A DNA stretch of 64,000 nt from Hyalella azteca (GCF_000764305.2 NW_025943907.1:186001-250000), one strand, 5' to 3'; positions 38,340 through 50,000 are shown, counted from the first letter of the stretch. The notes: generated by a model not told the origin, from the letters alone. Numbers and translations: made by a program.

Positions 38340-38400
38340 ACGTCACACGGTACGTCACACGGTACGTCACACGGCCCGTCACACGGTACGTCACACTCAC
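38340..38400. repeat. 12-bp tandem repeat (CGTCACACGGTA)
   Basis: Five copies of cgtcacacggta, nearly perfect. The unit contains a CGTCA half-site, but I attach no function to it. Confidence 0.93.
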
Positions 38401-40730
38401 CACTATTTTCATCATGACGAACCTAAAATTTCCCGAATCAATTTATCATAATTCACACAAACAGAATTCGTTGAATTTTACTCATTTTCATTCCTGAGAA
38501 GGGTTAAATTTTCTGCTGAGCTCTTTATTAGCAGGAACAGCAAAATTGATCAAATTAACATGGTTAGGAAAACATGCTTGACAACGTCGCCTATCGTCGT
38601 AAACAAACAAACAAACGATCAAACGATTAACGGCGTAAATGATTATAAAAATCAATATACCTACTCATTAAACTCAATCGGCACGAATGTCCAGCAAATA
38701 CATTGCATTCATTTCTTACAAGTAATAACTTTGCTCTAGTTAAAACGATTTAGTTTAAAGCTATAAAAAGTTAAAGACGTATACAAAGGAACTGTAAACC
38801 CACATAGGAACGGCTAAGGATATTAAGTCGGTGGTGTCGATGGCAGTAAGGAAATTCTGGACATTCAAATATTTGCAGCAGCAATATCAGTAACAGGGCG
38901 AGACTTAAGAGAGATGAAAAACATTTCCTTTATTTATGAACCCAGATAAATAAAGAGAAAGCAGCTTTAGCTAAAGAATACGAGAGCTCTTAATAGACGT
39001 AGAAGTAGAGAGAAGAAAAGGAACAATATGAATTGAAGTGACCTGAATTTCCGATAAATATTTTAGAGGTCCACGCAAACTATACAAAAAGCTCATCGAG
39101 TTTAACAAATTTAGTAATTTTTCAAGGATTTTGCATTTAAAACTAAAAGGTCTAGAAAAAACTAATAAACAAGCATAAGCAAAAATCAGTAAAAAAACAT
39201 TTCACACTTTTACAAATAAAGTTTACCATGATACAACTGGAAAAATGGAAATTTGACAATAGAAACCAACTTATTAGCTAGTTTTGCGGTGAAGTTTCAC
39301 CAAGAACCTCATATGATGGAGAATTTTTTTCAAAAATACTCTGCTCACATGTACCATACCTAGCAAACAAACTTAATTTATATTGTAATGAATATATAAG
39401 AATGAAGCTAGTTCACGCTATTGTTTTGTAAAATTGGAAGGGGACATTGTCACAACAATAATTGTTGATGTGGACGCTACTTCCACATCGCGCTGGTCTA
39501 GCAAGTATTGAACAGATATATAACAAACAAATCCTCCATTTTTAATAGGTAGAAAATCTAAGGAACCTATTTGAATTTGCTCATAAAAAATCTATTACAA
39601 ACTTATAGCAAACGCCATTTACCTACCGTGAACTTTTAGAACTCAGACTAGTAGTATGTACAGTTAAGATTTTCTAAGCTTATGGAACCATCACCTCTGG
39701 AGCGAAGACATTGCACATTTGTTTCATATTCATGAAGAATGAGGATTGCAATGCACAAAAGTACGCATTGTATTGCTTAAAGAAGTCCTATTGAGTTGTA
39801 GGAAGAGTCACAATGTTGTGGCAAGACGTATTATTTAGACTCCCAATACCCTTATTTTAAAAAAACTTATGGGTGAGGCTGCTTTTTTAATTGGTACACT
39901 CAATTGCACCTCAAGAAATGGACTCGTCAGCTTAGTCCCGCAGAATATCAGTACAAAAATCCACCCTCATTTTAAATAGCTACTCTTCTAGTGGTGGGGG
40001 TATTGGATGTGCTTTGGTTGGCCGTGAATAACCCGACAAAAATGAGTTGATTTTCAATAATTTTCATCATGCGTCAACAAATTTGTTACCGCCACTGATC
40101 TGCTCCAAACGCTTTGAAATTTCTTGCCAGGAGTCACTGATTGCGAGTCCATTTTGGACCGATCCAAAACTCGCCATTTCAATGGGATGAAAATATGACA
40201 TTTCAGCATGCGCTCCTCCACCCGTACGTCAATGCTGTAGCTGTAAAACAGAAGAAATTTCATGCTTATTGAGTATTCTGGAAGGCAAGAAAATTTCTAT
40301 ACAACTTGGATTTTTTATACAAAGCATTTAAGGGTGTCACTTTTTCACAAATTCTGCTTTTATAAATAGAAACGAAAATGAAAAGTTTCATAATTGTTAA
40401 CAATTGATTAAATTAAAAACTAATTTAATTTATGTGCAAGAATACAAACCTGCTAATTATTTCAGTGATAGCCGTTTGCATAGGCCGCTATAAGCGTTCC
40501 CTGTTGGGGAGAAGGAAGCAAGTTTTAGCGAGGGCAAATCATGTTCTTATTGAAAAGGAAAATTGTACAGACCTAAGGAACGTTGTATACTGGATGTGTT
40601 CGGTTCCGACACTCATTCAATTTCAGCGAATTTATGAAAACATTGTTTTTATTGTGACCATTACCATTTAAGGAAGCATTTAAGTTATTTGTAGTCAAAC
40701 TCAAAATATTTTTGCATCATCAGTACGGTA
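38401..40730. other. No gene seen; possible Musashi 3' UTR at its right end
   Basis: A/T-rich. The part near 40.7 kb would be the 3' UTR of the Musashi transcript if the stop at 40918 is used. Minus frame 40263-40054 is unrecognised, and no conserved Musashi tail was seen on the minus strand. Confidence 0.45.
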
Positions 40731-41009
40731 AAATGACCAACCCTATTAACTGCCATTTGAAATGAGGTAGACATATACTGGCACAATAATTATATAATGG
40801 CACGCCCATAACGGCCAAATGATCAACTTAATTAACTGCCATTTGAAATGAGGTAGACATTTAATGGCACAATAATTTAATAATGGCACGGCCAATACGG
40901 CCAAATGACCAACCCTATTAACTGCCATTTGAAATGAGGTAGACATATAATGGCACGGCCATTACGGCCAAATGACCAACCCTATTAACTGCCATTTGAA
41001 ATGAGGTAG
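40731..41009. repeat. 86/67-bp tandem repeat overlapping the Musashi stop codon
   Basis: There are four units starting at 40731, 40817, 40903 and 40970, with lengths 86, 86, 67 and a 40-base partial. Each begins aaatgaccaaccctatt, has the shared core tgccatttgaaatgaggtag, and ends with a variable A/T-rich part plus a tggcac...acggcc segment. The last unit and part of the third are in the frame of the terminal Musashi exon and encode its last 30 or so residues including the stop. The left-most units would be 3' UTR. Confidence 0.93.
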
Positions 41010-41159
41010 GCTGAGGTGACGCTGACTGCACGTAGCCGACGCCTGAGTCTGCCTGGGGGCTGAACACGTCCATGGGCCCGGGGGACCCCGTCGTGGCGAA
41101 CCCCCTGCTGGTGGCGGGGGATGTGGGGGGGCCGTAGCCTTGAGGGAAGCTGCTCATTA
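40918..41159 (-). CDS. Rbp6: Musashi/Rbp6 terminal coding exon, tail encoded by tandem repeat
   Basis: The acceptor CCACACAG at 41162-41160 leads in phase 1 into VMSSFPQGYGPPTSPATS, then RGFATTGSPGPMDVFSPQAD and SGVGYVQSASPQP. The SPGPM and DSGVGY...SASPQP motifs match the conserved end of Musashi proteins. In known members this is followed by a Gly/Phe-rich stretch ending in a conserved Ile-Ala-Thr-Ala-Phe-Thr-Asn-Gly-Tyr-type tail. Here the sequence after SASPQP comes instead from a tandem repeat (41009 downwards) and reads TSFQMAVNRVGHLAVMAV... to a stop at 40920-40918. The tail is therefore species-specific, or an unseen donor near SASPQP leads to a further exon. I saw no strong donor there. 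Confidence 0.92.
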
Positions 41160-41323
41160 CTGTGTGGAATAAAACAAAGATAACATGTATGATAAAATAA
41201 AGTAGAGATACAGGATAAGAAAATATATAAGATAAAATATATAAATATATATGTTCATGAATTTTCGTACAATATATAGCGTATGAAATATGAATGAGGA
41301 GTGAATAGTGCGTGGAGTCTTAC
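41160..41323 (-). other. Short intron of the Musashi/Rbp6 gene
   Basis: This is a 164-bp intron with GTAAGA at its 5' end and CACAG at its 3' end on the minus strand. It is strongly A/T-rich with repeated ATA/TATA runs. It is the shortest intron in the gene and holds nothing else I can identify. Confidence 0.85.
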
Positions 41324-41383
41324 CGTCAATAAAGTCTTGGTAGTAGCTGGGCTGGAGGTCAGACTGTGGCCCCATCATCGCGT
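41324..41383 (-). CDS. Rbp6: Musashi/Rbp6 small exon (QPSYYQDFID)
   Basis: This 60-bp exon lies between acceptor CCCTGCAG and a consensus donor, GACG/GTAAGA. After a split Asp codon it encodes AMMGPQSDLQPSYYQDFID and leaves in phase 1. The split codons at both ends resolve to Asp and Val, so the frame is continuous with its neighbours. The small size makes it a candidate cassette exon; since 60 is a multiple of three and both ends are phase 1, skipping it would keep the frame. I do not recognise a specific motif beyond general similarity to Musashi C-termini. Confidence 0.92.
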
Positions 41384-41414
41384 CTGCAGGGCAACAAAAT
41401 AGTTAGTTGAATTA

Positions 41415-41660
41415 ATGGGAACTTTACTAGGTAATGGTGACATAATAATAATGTGATAATAGTGCATTAATGATGAGATAATGGTGCGTTAATAGTGCAA
41501 TAATGGTGCGTTAATAGTGCCGCTTATGGTGAGTTAATGCGGTAACGTTGCATTTATGGTGTGGCAATGGTAAGTAATGGGGAGTGAATATGTAGTAATG
41601 GTGGGCTAATAGAGAGGTAATGGTGAAACAATGACGAAACAATGAGGTTGTGAATGAGAA
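41415..41660. repeat. Degenerate TAATGGTG-type short tandem array
   Basis: The stretch is made of loosely repeated 'taatggtgcgttaatagtgc' and 'aatggtgagttaatg' phrases with steps of 8-22 bases. It is intronic and imperfect, so unit length is not fixed. Confidence 0.6.
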
Positions 41661-41929
41661 GAATAACTTGAGTACGTGGTTATGGATGAAAGAATGAATA
41701 GGAGTATACGAGGGTGAGATGAATACACAGGTAAGTAATTAATGATTTAAAGGTAAGTAATTGCAGAGTAAGGTGATATTAACGGCCCCAGGGGGCAGGT
41801 CAAGGTGCTCAAGGAAGTAATCTAATGACCGCACGAAGTGTTGAAAGGGGCAAAAAAATTATAGCAAATGTTGAAATGGCTGTAAGAAGTTTTTAAATGG
41901 CTGGAGGAGTGTGAATAGCTGAATGTAGT

Positions 41930-42305
41930 GCAAAAATGGCTAAAATGGCTAAGGGAATTGTGAAAATAGCAGAAGAAAGTATCCATATGGCTGAAGGAAA
42001 TCTGCGAATGGCCGAAGGACGAGTTCATATGGCTGGAGATATGTGCTCATATGGCTGGAGGAAGTGTCCATATGGCTGGGGGATGTGTTCATATAGCTGG
42101 AGGAAGTGTCCATATGGCTGGGGGATGTGTTCATATAGCTGGAGGAAGTGTTCATATGGCTGTGGAAGTGCTCATATAGCTAGAGGAAGTGCTCATATGG
42201 CTGGAGGAAGTGCTCATATAGCTAGAGGAAGCGTTCATATGGCTGGAGGAAGTGTTAATATGGCTAGAGGAAGTGTCCCTATGGCTGGAGGAAGTGTTCA
42301 GACGG
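41930..42305. repeat. 21-bp minisatellite in Musashi intron
   Basis: There are about seventeen copies of a 21-base unit of the form gctggaggaagtgttcatatg, with variants in the last third. Because 21 is a multiple of three and the unit lacks stops in several frames, it creates an open frame of 136 codons on the plus strand and overlapping ones on the minus strand. It is antisense to, and inside an intron of, the Musashi gene, so I read it as non-coding. Confidence 0.9.
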
Positions 42306-43372
42306 CTAAGACAATGGACATTGAGGCCCTCAAGACGCGGCTGTAGCTCCTCTAAGACAATATTGTCACACAAGGGAGGAAGGTCTTGAGAACGCAGCGC
42401 TCTCTGCGCTCGTTCATCAAGAGCTTTAATCCTTATTGAATTTCACGGCAAGATTTGACGCGATCTTTCAGCAGCTGATGGTTGGCCGACCCGAAACCAC
42501 CTCTGACTAAAATTAGGAGTAGTCTTTAGCAGCGCTAACAACGTACGTGAATTTCGGTAATGGCGTTGCTTCAGCTGCGCAATGACAGGATTTGCTCCAA
42601 GACTAACGTCATAATCCGAAGTTTATTTTTAATTCCTTGATAATTCCGGCACTGGCGCTGAATCAAGATTTGTGTTGTAGTTTAAAATAATTGATAAGAA
42701 TTAGTTTCCATATGCACACAGATAAGGAAGTATTTTTATAATGTAAAGAAGGCGAAGAAAATGCTTAAGTTAGGAATAATATTTTTGATTTTATTCGCCG
42801 AATCTTTCAGACCGTAGGCGATTTTTGTTTTTAAGATTGAGCTTTAAATAAACGATGTCCGATCGTTAGTAAAAGTTCGAATAAGTGAAGTATTAATTTT
42901 GAATGATGTTAAATAATATTTTTTTACATACATCAAAAATAAAAAAAAACTTATTATTTGCTGAGCGTGAGAAATAAATTCAGGTGCGCAAATAAATTTT
43001 TAATAAAATTCCAGCTGGAATTTACCATATGACTATGAAGTAAGTTACATCCCGCTGTAACATTGAGTTTGAATTGCCGATATCAAACGGCACGTTTCAT
43101 CAGCTTTTTTCATCAGCACTCATTTCATTCACATTTCATTCATTTCCATATCATTCATTTTTCATTTTATTTTTAATTATAAATTTTTTGGAGGTGAAAA
43201 AATGCAAATATTTACCCAAAAATGCAAATATTTACGTTTGAAGTAATTTATGGAGAAACTAATTAAATTTTTTCGTCTCATTTATTTTTTGCAAAGTTGA
43301 GTTGAATTCAATTTGGGGGGGGGAAGGTTCAAAATTTCTTCAGGCGCATAATATTTGATTCTGCATACTAAC

Positions 43373-43568
43373 CTGACGTACGCATCATAGCTGCAGAGTT
43401 CATGTGGTCGGCGCGGCTGTGCTGCACGCCTGCACCTGCAGGAACACCTGCTGCAGCTGCAGCGGCGGCGGCAGCAGCTGCACTCGACACCTGTACAGAT
43501 GCAGCTGCAGCAGCTGCGGCGCGCTGGTCGCTCAGCGACGCGTCGTAGTAGCTGCCTAGACGGTCAGC
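43373..43568 (-). CDS. Rbp6: Musashi/Rbp6 exon: poly-alanine segment
   Basis: The 196-bp exon lies between acceptor TACGTGCAG and donor GTCAG/GTTAGT, entering in phase 0 and leaving in phase 1. It encodes ADRLGSYYDASLSDQR, then two alanine tracts of seven and twelve residues separated by SVQVSS, then GVPAGAGVQHSRADHMNSAAMMRTS. The 'ADLYG/ADRLG' start resembles the 'VADLYGPAS' region of vertebrate Musashi. The alanines use mixed GCN codons (GCT, GCA, GCG, GCC), so the tract is not a pure trinucleotide expansion. Its position after the Pro/Thr exon and before the QPSYYQDF exon fits the order of Musashi C-termini. Confidence 0.9.
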
Positions 43569-44154
43569 CTGCACGTAAACAAAATACTCATAATTATGAT
43601 TAAAAAATCTGTAAATGAAGCCGATTGTAACGCAAATAATACTCAAGTAATAATAATTTGTAGTCTCAGCGTTCATTTGGCAAAATATGGCTTTCGCTGA
43701 TTCAAAACATGACCAAATTCAAAGTTTGCTAGGATCAAACCAGCTACTCAATGCTCCAATACTGGTACTTGACTTTAACCACTCGGCCACCCTATTTAAT
43801 AATATTTTTATTTATTCGAAAGCTAGTTTGTTTTTCGCACAGAAAACGTAGGTCAAATAGCTCAGCAGATTCCCAAGCTGAAAAATATTGCGGGACAGAA
43901 ACTGACGAGAATTAAAAAAAGACATAAATTCAATATTTTAGTGTAATAAGCTAATATAAACTCAATTAAATAACTCTAAAAGTCCACAATCAATTTAGTA
44001 TTCAGTCGGATTTCCAAAGCTTACTCGTGACATAAATATTCAGATATCACACAGGATAGAGCAAAATTATTTTTACGATCAGATTCAGCAGGATTCCAAA
44101 CCAATCCAAAATTTATCCGGATTAGCCCAGAAATTCTGCAGCACTGCAACCTAC
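43569..44154 (-). other. Musashi/Rbp6 intron with tRNA-like SINE head
   Basis: This 586-bp intron lies between the Pro/Thr-rich and poly-Ala exons. Donor GTAGGT and acceptor TACGTGCAG are visible. About 43732-43789 carries tRNA-like A and B boxes on the minus strand, described separately; the rest is A/T-rich and featureless. Confidence 0.75.
43690..43795 (-). mobile_element. Probable tRNA-derived SINE fragment
   Basis: On the minus strand the sequence reads TGGCCGAGTGG (43789-43779), a very good RNA polymerase III A box of the Ser/Leu tRNA type, followed 37 bases later by GGTTTGATCC (43741-43732), a near-consensus B box. The segment between them does not fold as an intact tRNA with a clear anticodon arm, so a tRNA-derived SINE head is more likely than a tRNA gene. 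The 3' body would extend toward lower coordinates, but I cannot fix its end. It is in the same orientation as the Musashi gene. Confidence 0.6.
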
Positions 44155-44339
44155 TGTGAGTGTTGGCGTTATTGGCGCAGTCGGCGTTAGGGTTGGCGTA
44201 GCCACGGCGCCGGTGTCGTAATACGCCGTGGCTTTAAAGCCATCGGCGTGAGTTGGCGTTTGTGGCGAGACTCCGGCTATGGCTGGAGTGCCGGGAGCCG
44301 CGGATGGGAAGTAACCGCAGCCTGCCGGGAATGTGCCGG
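44155..44339 (-). CDS. Rbp6: Musashi/Rbp6 exon: Pro/Thr/Ala-rich C-terminal segment
   Basis: The 185-bp exon follows acceptor TTTACAG and ends at donor CACA/GTAGGT. After one split codon it encodes 61 residues, starting GTFPAGCGYFPSAAPGTPAI and ending with a low-complexity ATPTLTPTAPITPTLT stretch. Entry phase 1 and exit phase 0 fit both neighbouring exons. Its G+C content is clearly higher than the surrounding intron. I know no specific function; such segments in Musashi proteins are disordered and may contribute to protein interaction or condensation. The exon is the least conserved of the set, so its exact acceptor is less certain: the polypyrimidine tract is modest and a second reading frame is also open across part of it. 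Confidence 0.82.
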
Positions 44340-44696
44340 CTGTAAAGCCGGCGTGAAACAACCAAACATTAATATGATGATTAACAAGTTGTGATCAACA
44401 CCAAAGATGTAAAATAGAACTGGAAAGTGAAAGGATGTATAGGCAGTAGGTGGGCACGAAAGGATCAAGGTTTACAAGTATATAATTAAAAATTTAGTTT
44501 GTACTTCTGCAGAAATTGTATGGAAATTCTAAGCTTTGAAACATCTATCGGGTGATGAATATTAACTGCTTTGTATACATCGTGTATGTAAATTTTTAGT
44601 TTAATAGCTGACATGAAACCCGGATTAGGAATCAAGTATTTTGAAAAATAAATCGAGACGAGATGTATAGGCGAAGGTAGTGAGAGACTAAACGAA

Positions 44697-44757
44697 CAGA
44701 GAACGAAATAGAGGGAAAAGAGAGGGCGAGAGAGCGAGAGAGAGAGAAAAAGAGACA
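44697..44757. repeat. GA-rich purine tract
   Basis: The plus strand is almost purely purine, with gagagagcgagagagagaga at its core. On the transcribed minus strand it is a CT-rich tract about 360 bases from the 5' splice side of the large intron's far end, so it lies upstream in coordinates but inside the intron. Confidence 0.8.
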
Positions 44758-46941
44758 TCATTAAATGATAAGGCACGAAATAGTCATGTCGAAAATCGAT
44801 TAAAAATTAATTTCAGTAATGGAAAATTTTCCTAATTACCAGATTTATTTTAAATTGGCAGAATTATCAGATTTACTCACTGCTGAAAATGATCAACAAT
44901 GTCTCAAAAGTCATCTACAAAACATGGGAAACATTTTTCAAAATTTTCAAATCATCAACTGGGTTAAAATATTACGGAAGAATAATGCAAATTCGAACAA
45001 ATAAATAACATTGATGAGACATTGTAAATAGCGAATGAAAAATACGAATTAAAACGAGGGTGGGGAGGGGAGAAGTATGCGAAATCAGGGATTGGGTAAG
45101 GGAGAGGGTGGGCAATGTGCACGCTTAGAACTTTCATTTGAATTTAAATATTATGAGGCTCATGCTATTTCGGGGAAAAATATTTAGCATGAAATTGACA
45201 ATAAAAAATGAAGAGGGAATATGAGGAAGGTAATCGTTGATTCCGTTATGTTCTCGCCAAAAAAGTAAGTTTATTTGTTTCAAGTCGTCACAGTAACGTT
45301 CTAAATACTAATACGATCAAAAGAATATATAGGTGGGGTAATAACACAAGCCTCAACAATAATTAAAGGTGAAATGATGAAATATCAATGGGATAAATAT
45401 GTTATAACATTGGGAAGACTTGTCTACATTTTGTACAGGGAAACATTAAGGGCGGGGAACAAAATTTTTACAATTAGGAGGTCGACAACAATCACTTAGA
45501 GTTAAGCTAAAGTTACTCAATTCTCAATCACTAAGCTAAGGGAAAATGTTCATTTCGGGAGCACAGTACAGGTAAAAATTTGTCTTTCATTACGAAAAAT
45601 TTGTAACGAAATTCAGAAGCCGCAAAATGTCGTACGTCGAGACGCAGTTTACGCAAAAAGGTCTCAATGTTTTGCATCAAAATCATTTGCTGAAAACCCA
45701 ACATTCTCACTAAGACAAACATATTTAATAATACGACGACAGTCTTATTCAAAAATAGTTGATCATAAATCCTGAATGGTTTGGTTGTCTAATTTTATCA
45801 TTCCATTTACATGCCTGTTCTAAGCGTATATAAATATACGAAATCTTATACGTACTTTTTCCTGCAATTGAACATGATTGTCAATAATGACACTAGATAT
45901 TCAATTAACAAATCTATACATAATGCAAGACACTATTAAGGCGTCAGGGACTATCATTCTCATTGTCCGACTGCCTTTACAATTACACAAAAAAATACAT
46001 TTTCTTGGCCTTAAAATGCTCATTAAATCCTTACATATACCGACCATTAACGTTTATTACGATTTATCTATACTATAATGCAGTTAGAAATATAATATCT
46101 CTTAACTGCATCGTACAAAAATCACGTACGAAGTCAGTGGTGAAACTTCGTTGCTAGTTACAAAAAGTACTTGAACCGACAACAAGTTTCTTAAACTTAA
46201 CCTTTATTAATGTAGGGGAAAAAATTTCGTCAGTTGTTTGCAAAGAAATTACTTGGAGTTACCACATCTAGAGTCCAGACAAGGACCAAAAATTTCAGTT
46301 GGTAAAAAGTTTGCTAATCCTACTGAGTGACAGCATTCATGTTACGAGTCTTGTTACTTACTTGCAAACAAGAACCCTGCTCGATCTTTCTCCACATCTA
46401 TTTAAGATAGGCAACGGTCCGAGCTTAAGTTCACAAACTACGTAAATTTCCTTTGGCACAATTGATTGAGAAAAACTACAAAGAAAATATCCGTGGACAA
46501 CACAACTCCATGTGACATCGTGTCTACCGTAAAAAATTAAATAAAATCCATTGGGATCGTTTGAAAACAAACTTTTGTCTACAAAAGACCACTCTGATAA
46601 CGAAAACATTAACAGAAAACTAGCAGGCGTGGCACTAAGGCACGATTTTAGATCAGCCTCGGAAATGACGCGCTCATTAATGTCTCGGTTGCGTTATTTT
46701 GCTGCAAATGTTAATGAGGCACCAGGGAGGCGGGACACTGAGACGCATGGTAGCTAACTTGAACAGGAAAACTCTGATAGGTACAGCACGTTCTATTGAA
46801 GATGCTCAATGCAATAGGGAAATTGAAGATGGAGTAACTCTCTAGATTTAAAGTATGCAACTGCTAATGTACGATAAAGCAAGCACGTTTATTCCCACAA
46901 GATAAGACCTTCTAAGTCTTGCATTTCAATCACACCAACGT

Positions 46942-47062
46942 ATGTTACCGCCGATTCGGGGCGGCAGAGATGTCGACATCCGCAAGGTGCGTAGTAACGC
47001 AACTTCGCGTGAAAGTAGCCTTTTGACTAGACACTTTCGCCCCGAGTCGAAGGTAGTAACAT
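46942..47062. mobile_element. Short element with terminal inverted repeats (MITE-like or structured)
   Basis: The left end reads atgttaccgccgattcgggg and the right end, read on the opposite strand, atgttactaccttcgactcg followed by gggcg, a 22-25 base imperfect inverted repeat. The 121-bp interior is G/C-richer than the surrounding intron and has further short self-complementary parts around gcgtagtaacgc and cgcaacttcgcg. It could be a small non-autonomous DNA transposon, or one end of a larger element including the G/C-rich block to about 47370. No target-site duplication is obvious. Confidence 0.45.
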
Positions 47063-50000
47063 TATGTGGATAAATCTCATTGAAAATCATAGGGGTTCAA
47101 GAGCAACCGACCATCGAAATTTCAGTTTCCTAAGATTTTCAATAAGAGGGTGCACGACTGAGAAGACTCTTATGGTGATGCTATTGGTGGTGGAAATGAT
47201 CGAACAAGAATCGTCATGGCTGCTTACCATGCGCGACAAAATGTACGGCACGCAAGGGTTGAGGGGTTGGATGCAGCCCCTGGGACGCAGCAAGGGGTTT
47301 CATCGAGTCCCCATCGGGACAAGACACCACCGACGGGTTCAGATTTGCGCTGGTCCCACTCGATAGGCCTACCAAAACACGTAGGGAACTACCTTCAGAA
47401 CTCAGTATTTGTCTTACTTATGTACAAAGCATTGCTTTATATATCTATAGACATAACAATTATTAATCAATATACGGGAATCGTTTCCGTTAATAGAGCC
47501 CATCTGAATGAAGTTAAATTGGGAACCATTTTTTTAAAGGGCGTACTGAGAGAGAAAGGTTACTCTGGCTGTGCTGATTTGCAAACATTCAAAGTTATGC
47601 TCTAAATGGATGAGAATTTTACAAAAGCGAATGGGTGCAACGTTTAATTTGATATTATAAAAAAATTTGCTCAGTTAGGTTGAATATCATTGTTCATTTG
47701 GAGGAAAGTTATTGTGAATAGGTTATTTAAATTAATTTCCAGTTGTTTGCAATTCGGCTACTTATAAATTTTGGGAAGCTCTTTAGGATTGTACGTTAAT
47801 ACGCAAAATAATTCATTCAAACATTAGAAATAGTATGCGGGGACGAGGTTTTACAGGAGATAGATAGTTTTTAGTACGTCATCTGCAACTATTAGAATCG
47901 CTAGTGTTTAGGGAAATGCTAGAGGACTAAAACGCCGACCCAAGGAGGATCTATACTCATGCCTTAGTTCACATGCTAGTCTACAATCAATAAAACCACT
48001 TTGGCCAGAAAATTACGTTGAAAACAATGTTACAATTAACAAAATGAGGCGGGGAAAAAAAACTTATCGTACAGTATATCATGAGATCTATGAGGAAAAT
48101 AGAGAATTATAGCGGATATGGTTATATTTATTGGACAAACAAGCAGTACATAGAGACGAGTCGTACCGTTGTTGCTACAGAAACATCCTTTGTGGACTTC
48201 AACGCTCGATCAAGCAATCCAAGATTTCACAAAAAATGTAATTCCAATTCCAAGTTCTTTTGCTCTTCTCAGCAATGCGGTAAAAATTGCAGGTATGCAG
48301 AGCGCAAAAGTCAGATCCCATGGAGAAATGGTCGAATAACACTACAGTCTATTCACTAACTTCTAACACAGAAACGCTCTAAAGTACTCGAGGAAGAGAA
48401 CTCACTTAATCCTCAAATAATTTGGCACTCGCATCAAAATGAAGACGAGGAAACTCTAATCGAGATCATTCTGATATCTCTACAAACTATCTAGTTGGCA
48501 CAATAATGAAGAATCTCAAGTTCAAGCTACACTTTCATGAATTTAAATATTAGACTTTTTAAGCCAAATGACAATTAATGGAGAAGGAAGTCACGTCTAT
48601 CACTAAATCTGTTTAAACTAGAAACTAATACAGAACTAATGCATCTCAAAAACAGAAGGAGGTACATCAAAATCGTTTGTGTTTTAATTAGTCAATAATA
48701 AATTCATATAAACATGTTTTGATATAACAACTTCGATAAAAGTTAGTAGACTTCATGACCAAATTATAGCGACTCGTAGATTTACATTCTTATTTCATAT
48801 TATAAATGGACGAATAAACAGCATTAAGTGGCCGAGAAGCACTTGTAAATACATTCCCTTTTAGTCCTCTATCAATAAATTTCCCTCTTTGGCACGATTG
48901 CTTGGCCAGCACAAATCCGTGCACGTCATTCAATGAACTTTCGTTCTAATCAATGCTTGAGAAACAAAAAGCTATCGAAGTGATATAGAAGTTACTAGAT
49001 TTAATATTGCTCTTGCTGTAAATAATTCACTTAATATTACAGTCTAAACGCTTTACAAGTGCTTGAATTATCTAAGAAAGCTTAGCCTACCTAGGAGCAA
49101 ATATTATTATTAACCTTGCTAAAAATTGCATATAATTTAGCAAGAGATAAATAACATTTACTAAAAAATTCCAATCACACAATAGCAGAAATTATAAAAT
49201 TTATCCTATCCAATAGTACAAGTTTTCATAGGGCAAACGTTTTGGCTCTGATGAATCATTTGCATGACGAATGAAAATACAGTTATTTAGTCTGAAATTG
49301 GACCAGTATCTCCGTAGCAGCAATCAATGGAGGCCGCGAGGACAATAAATAACAACTTCTGGAATTATTTTCACGATGAAATTCTCAGCTTTGCCGATAA
49401 AATGTTGAAATAAAAATTTCAAGAGCATGAAAATAATCATCTAAAGATATTTTGGTGCTGCAGACCCGCAGATTCTTGGACTCCGATCTGACGTTTGTAG
49501 AAGTACGAGGCCTCCATCATTCGGAAACTTAATTCTAAAACAGTATTTGTATCCGTACGATCAAAGTAGACTACAGGGAGATGAAAATATTTTTAAAATT
49601 TTCAAAAACTAAAAGTTCCCAGCTTTAATCAAAATATCCACGATACTCACCTCGCCATAATAACGAATACATTAAATCGAGAAGCGCAACGAGTTACAAG
49701 CAGTTTAATTCTGCCTAAGCAGCGTGAGTGACGAACAAGAAGTAAAATAGCTCATTAGCTACGAATCCTTGCAGTTGTAACCAATCTGAACAGGAACAAC
49801 AGGAACGATTTAAGTTCACAAATCGTGATTTCGGTGACAAGAAACTTGTAACGCATTGAGGTTACTTCGAACTAATTTTCCTCTCACAAGCTCTGAAATT
49901 GCATTGAAATATCAAACTTGAACAATAACAACGAGTAATGGCAAAGCTAAACGAAGACGATTAAGAAGCATAACATAGGAAAGGCACTCAAGTCTGCAAG

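Larger units (their letters stand above)
41384..43372 (-). other. Musashi/Rbp6 intron rich in simple repeats
   Basis: This 2-kb intron runs between the poly-Ala exon and the small exon. It contains a degenerate TAATGGTG-like array (about 41415-41660) and a 21-bp minisatellite (about 41930-42305), then unstructured A/T-rich sequence with a poly-C run (gggggg on the plus strand) near 43315. No coding sequence is seen apart from an open frame created by the 21-bp repeat. Confidence 0.7.

Noticed and set aside
41936..42346. 136-codon plus-strand frame as an antisense gene
   Set aside because: Produced by a 21-base intronic minisatellite; overlapping frames are open on the other strand too.
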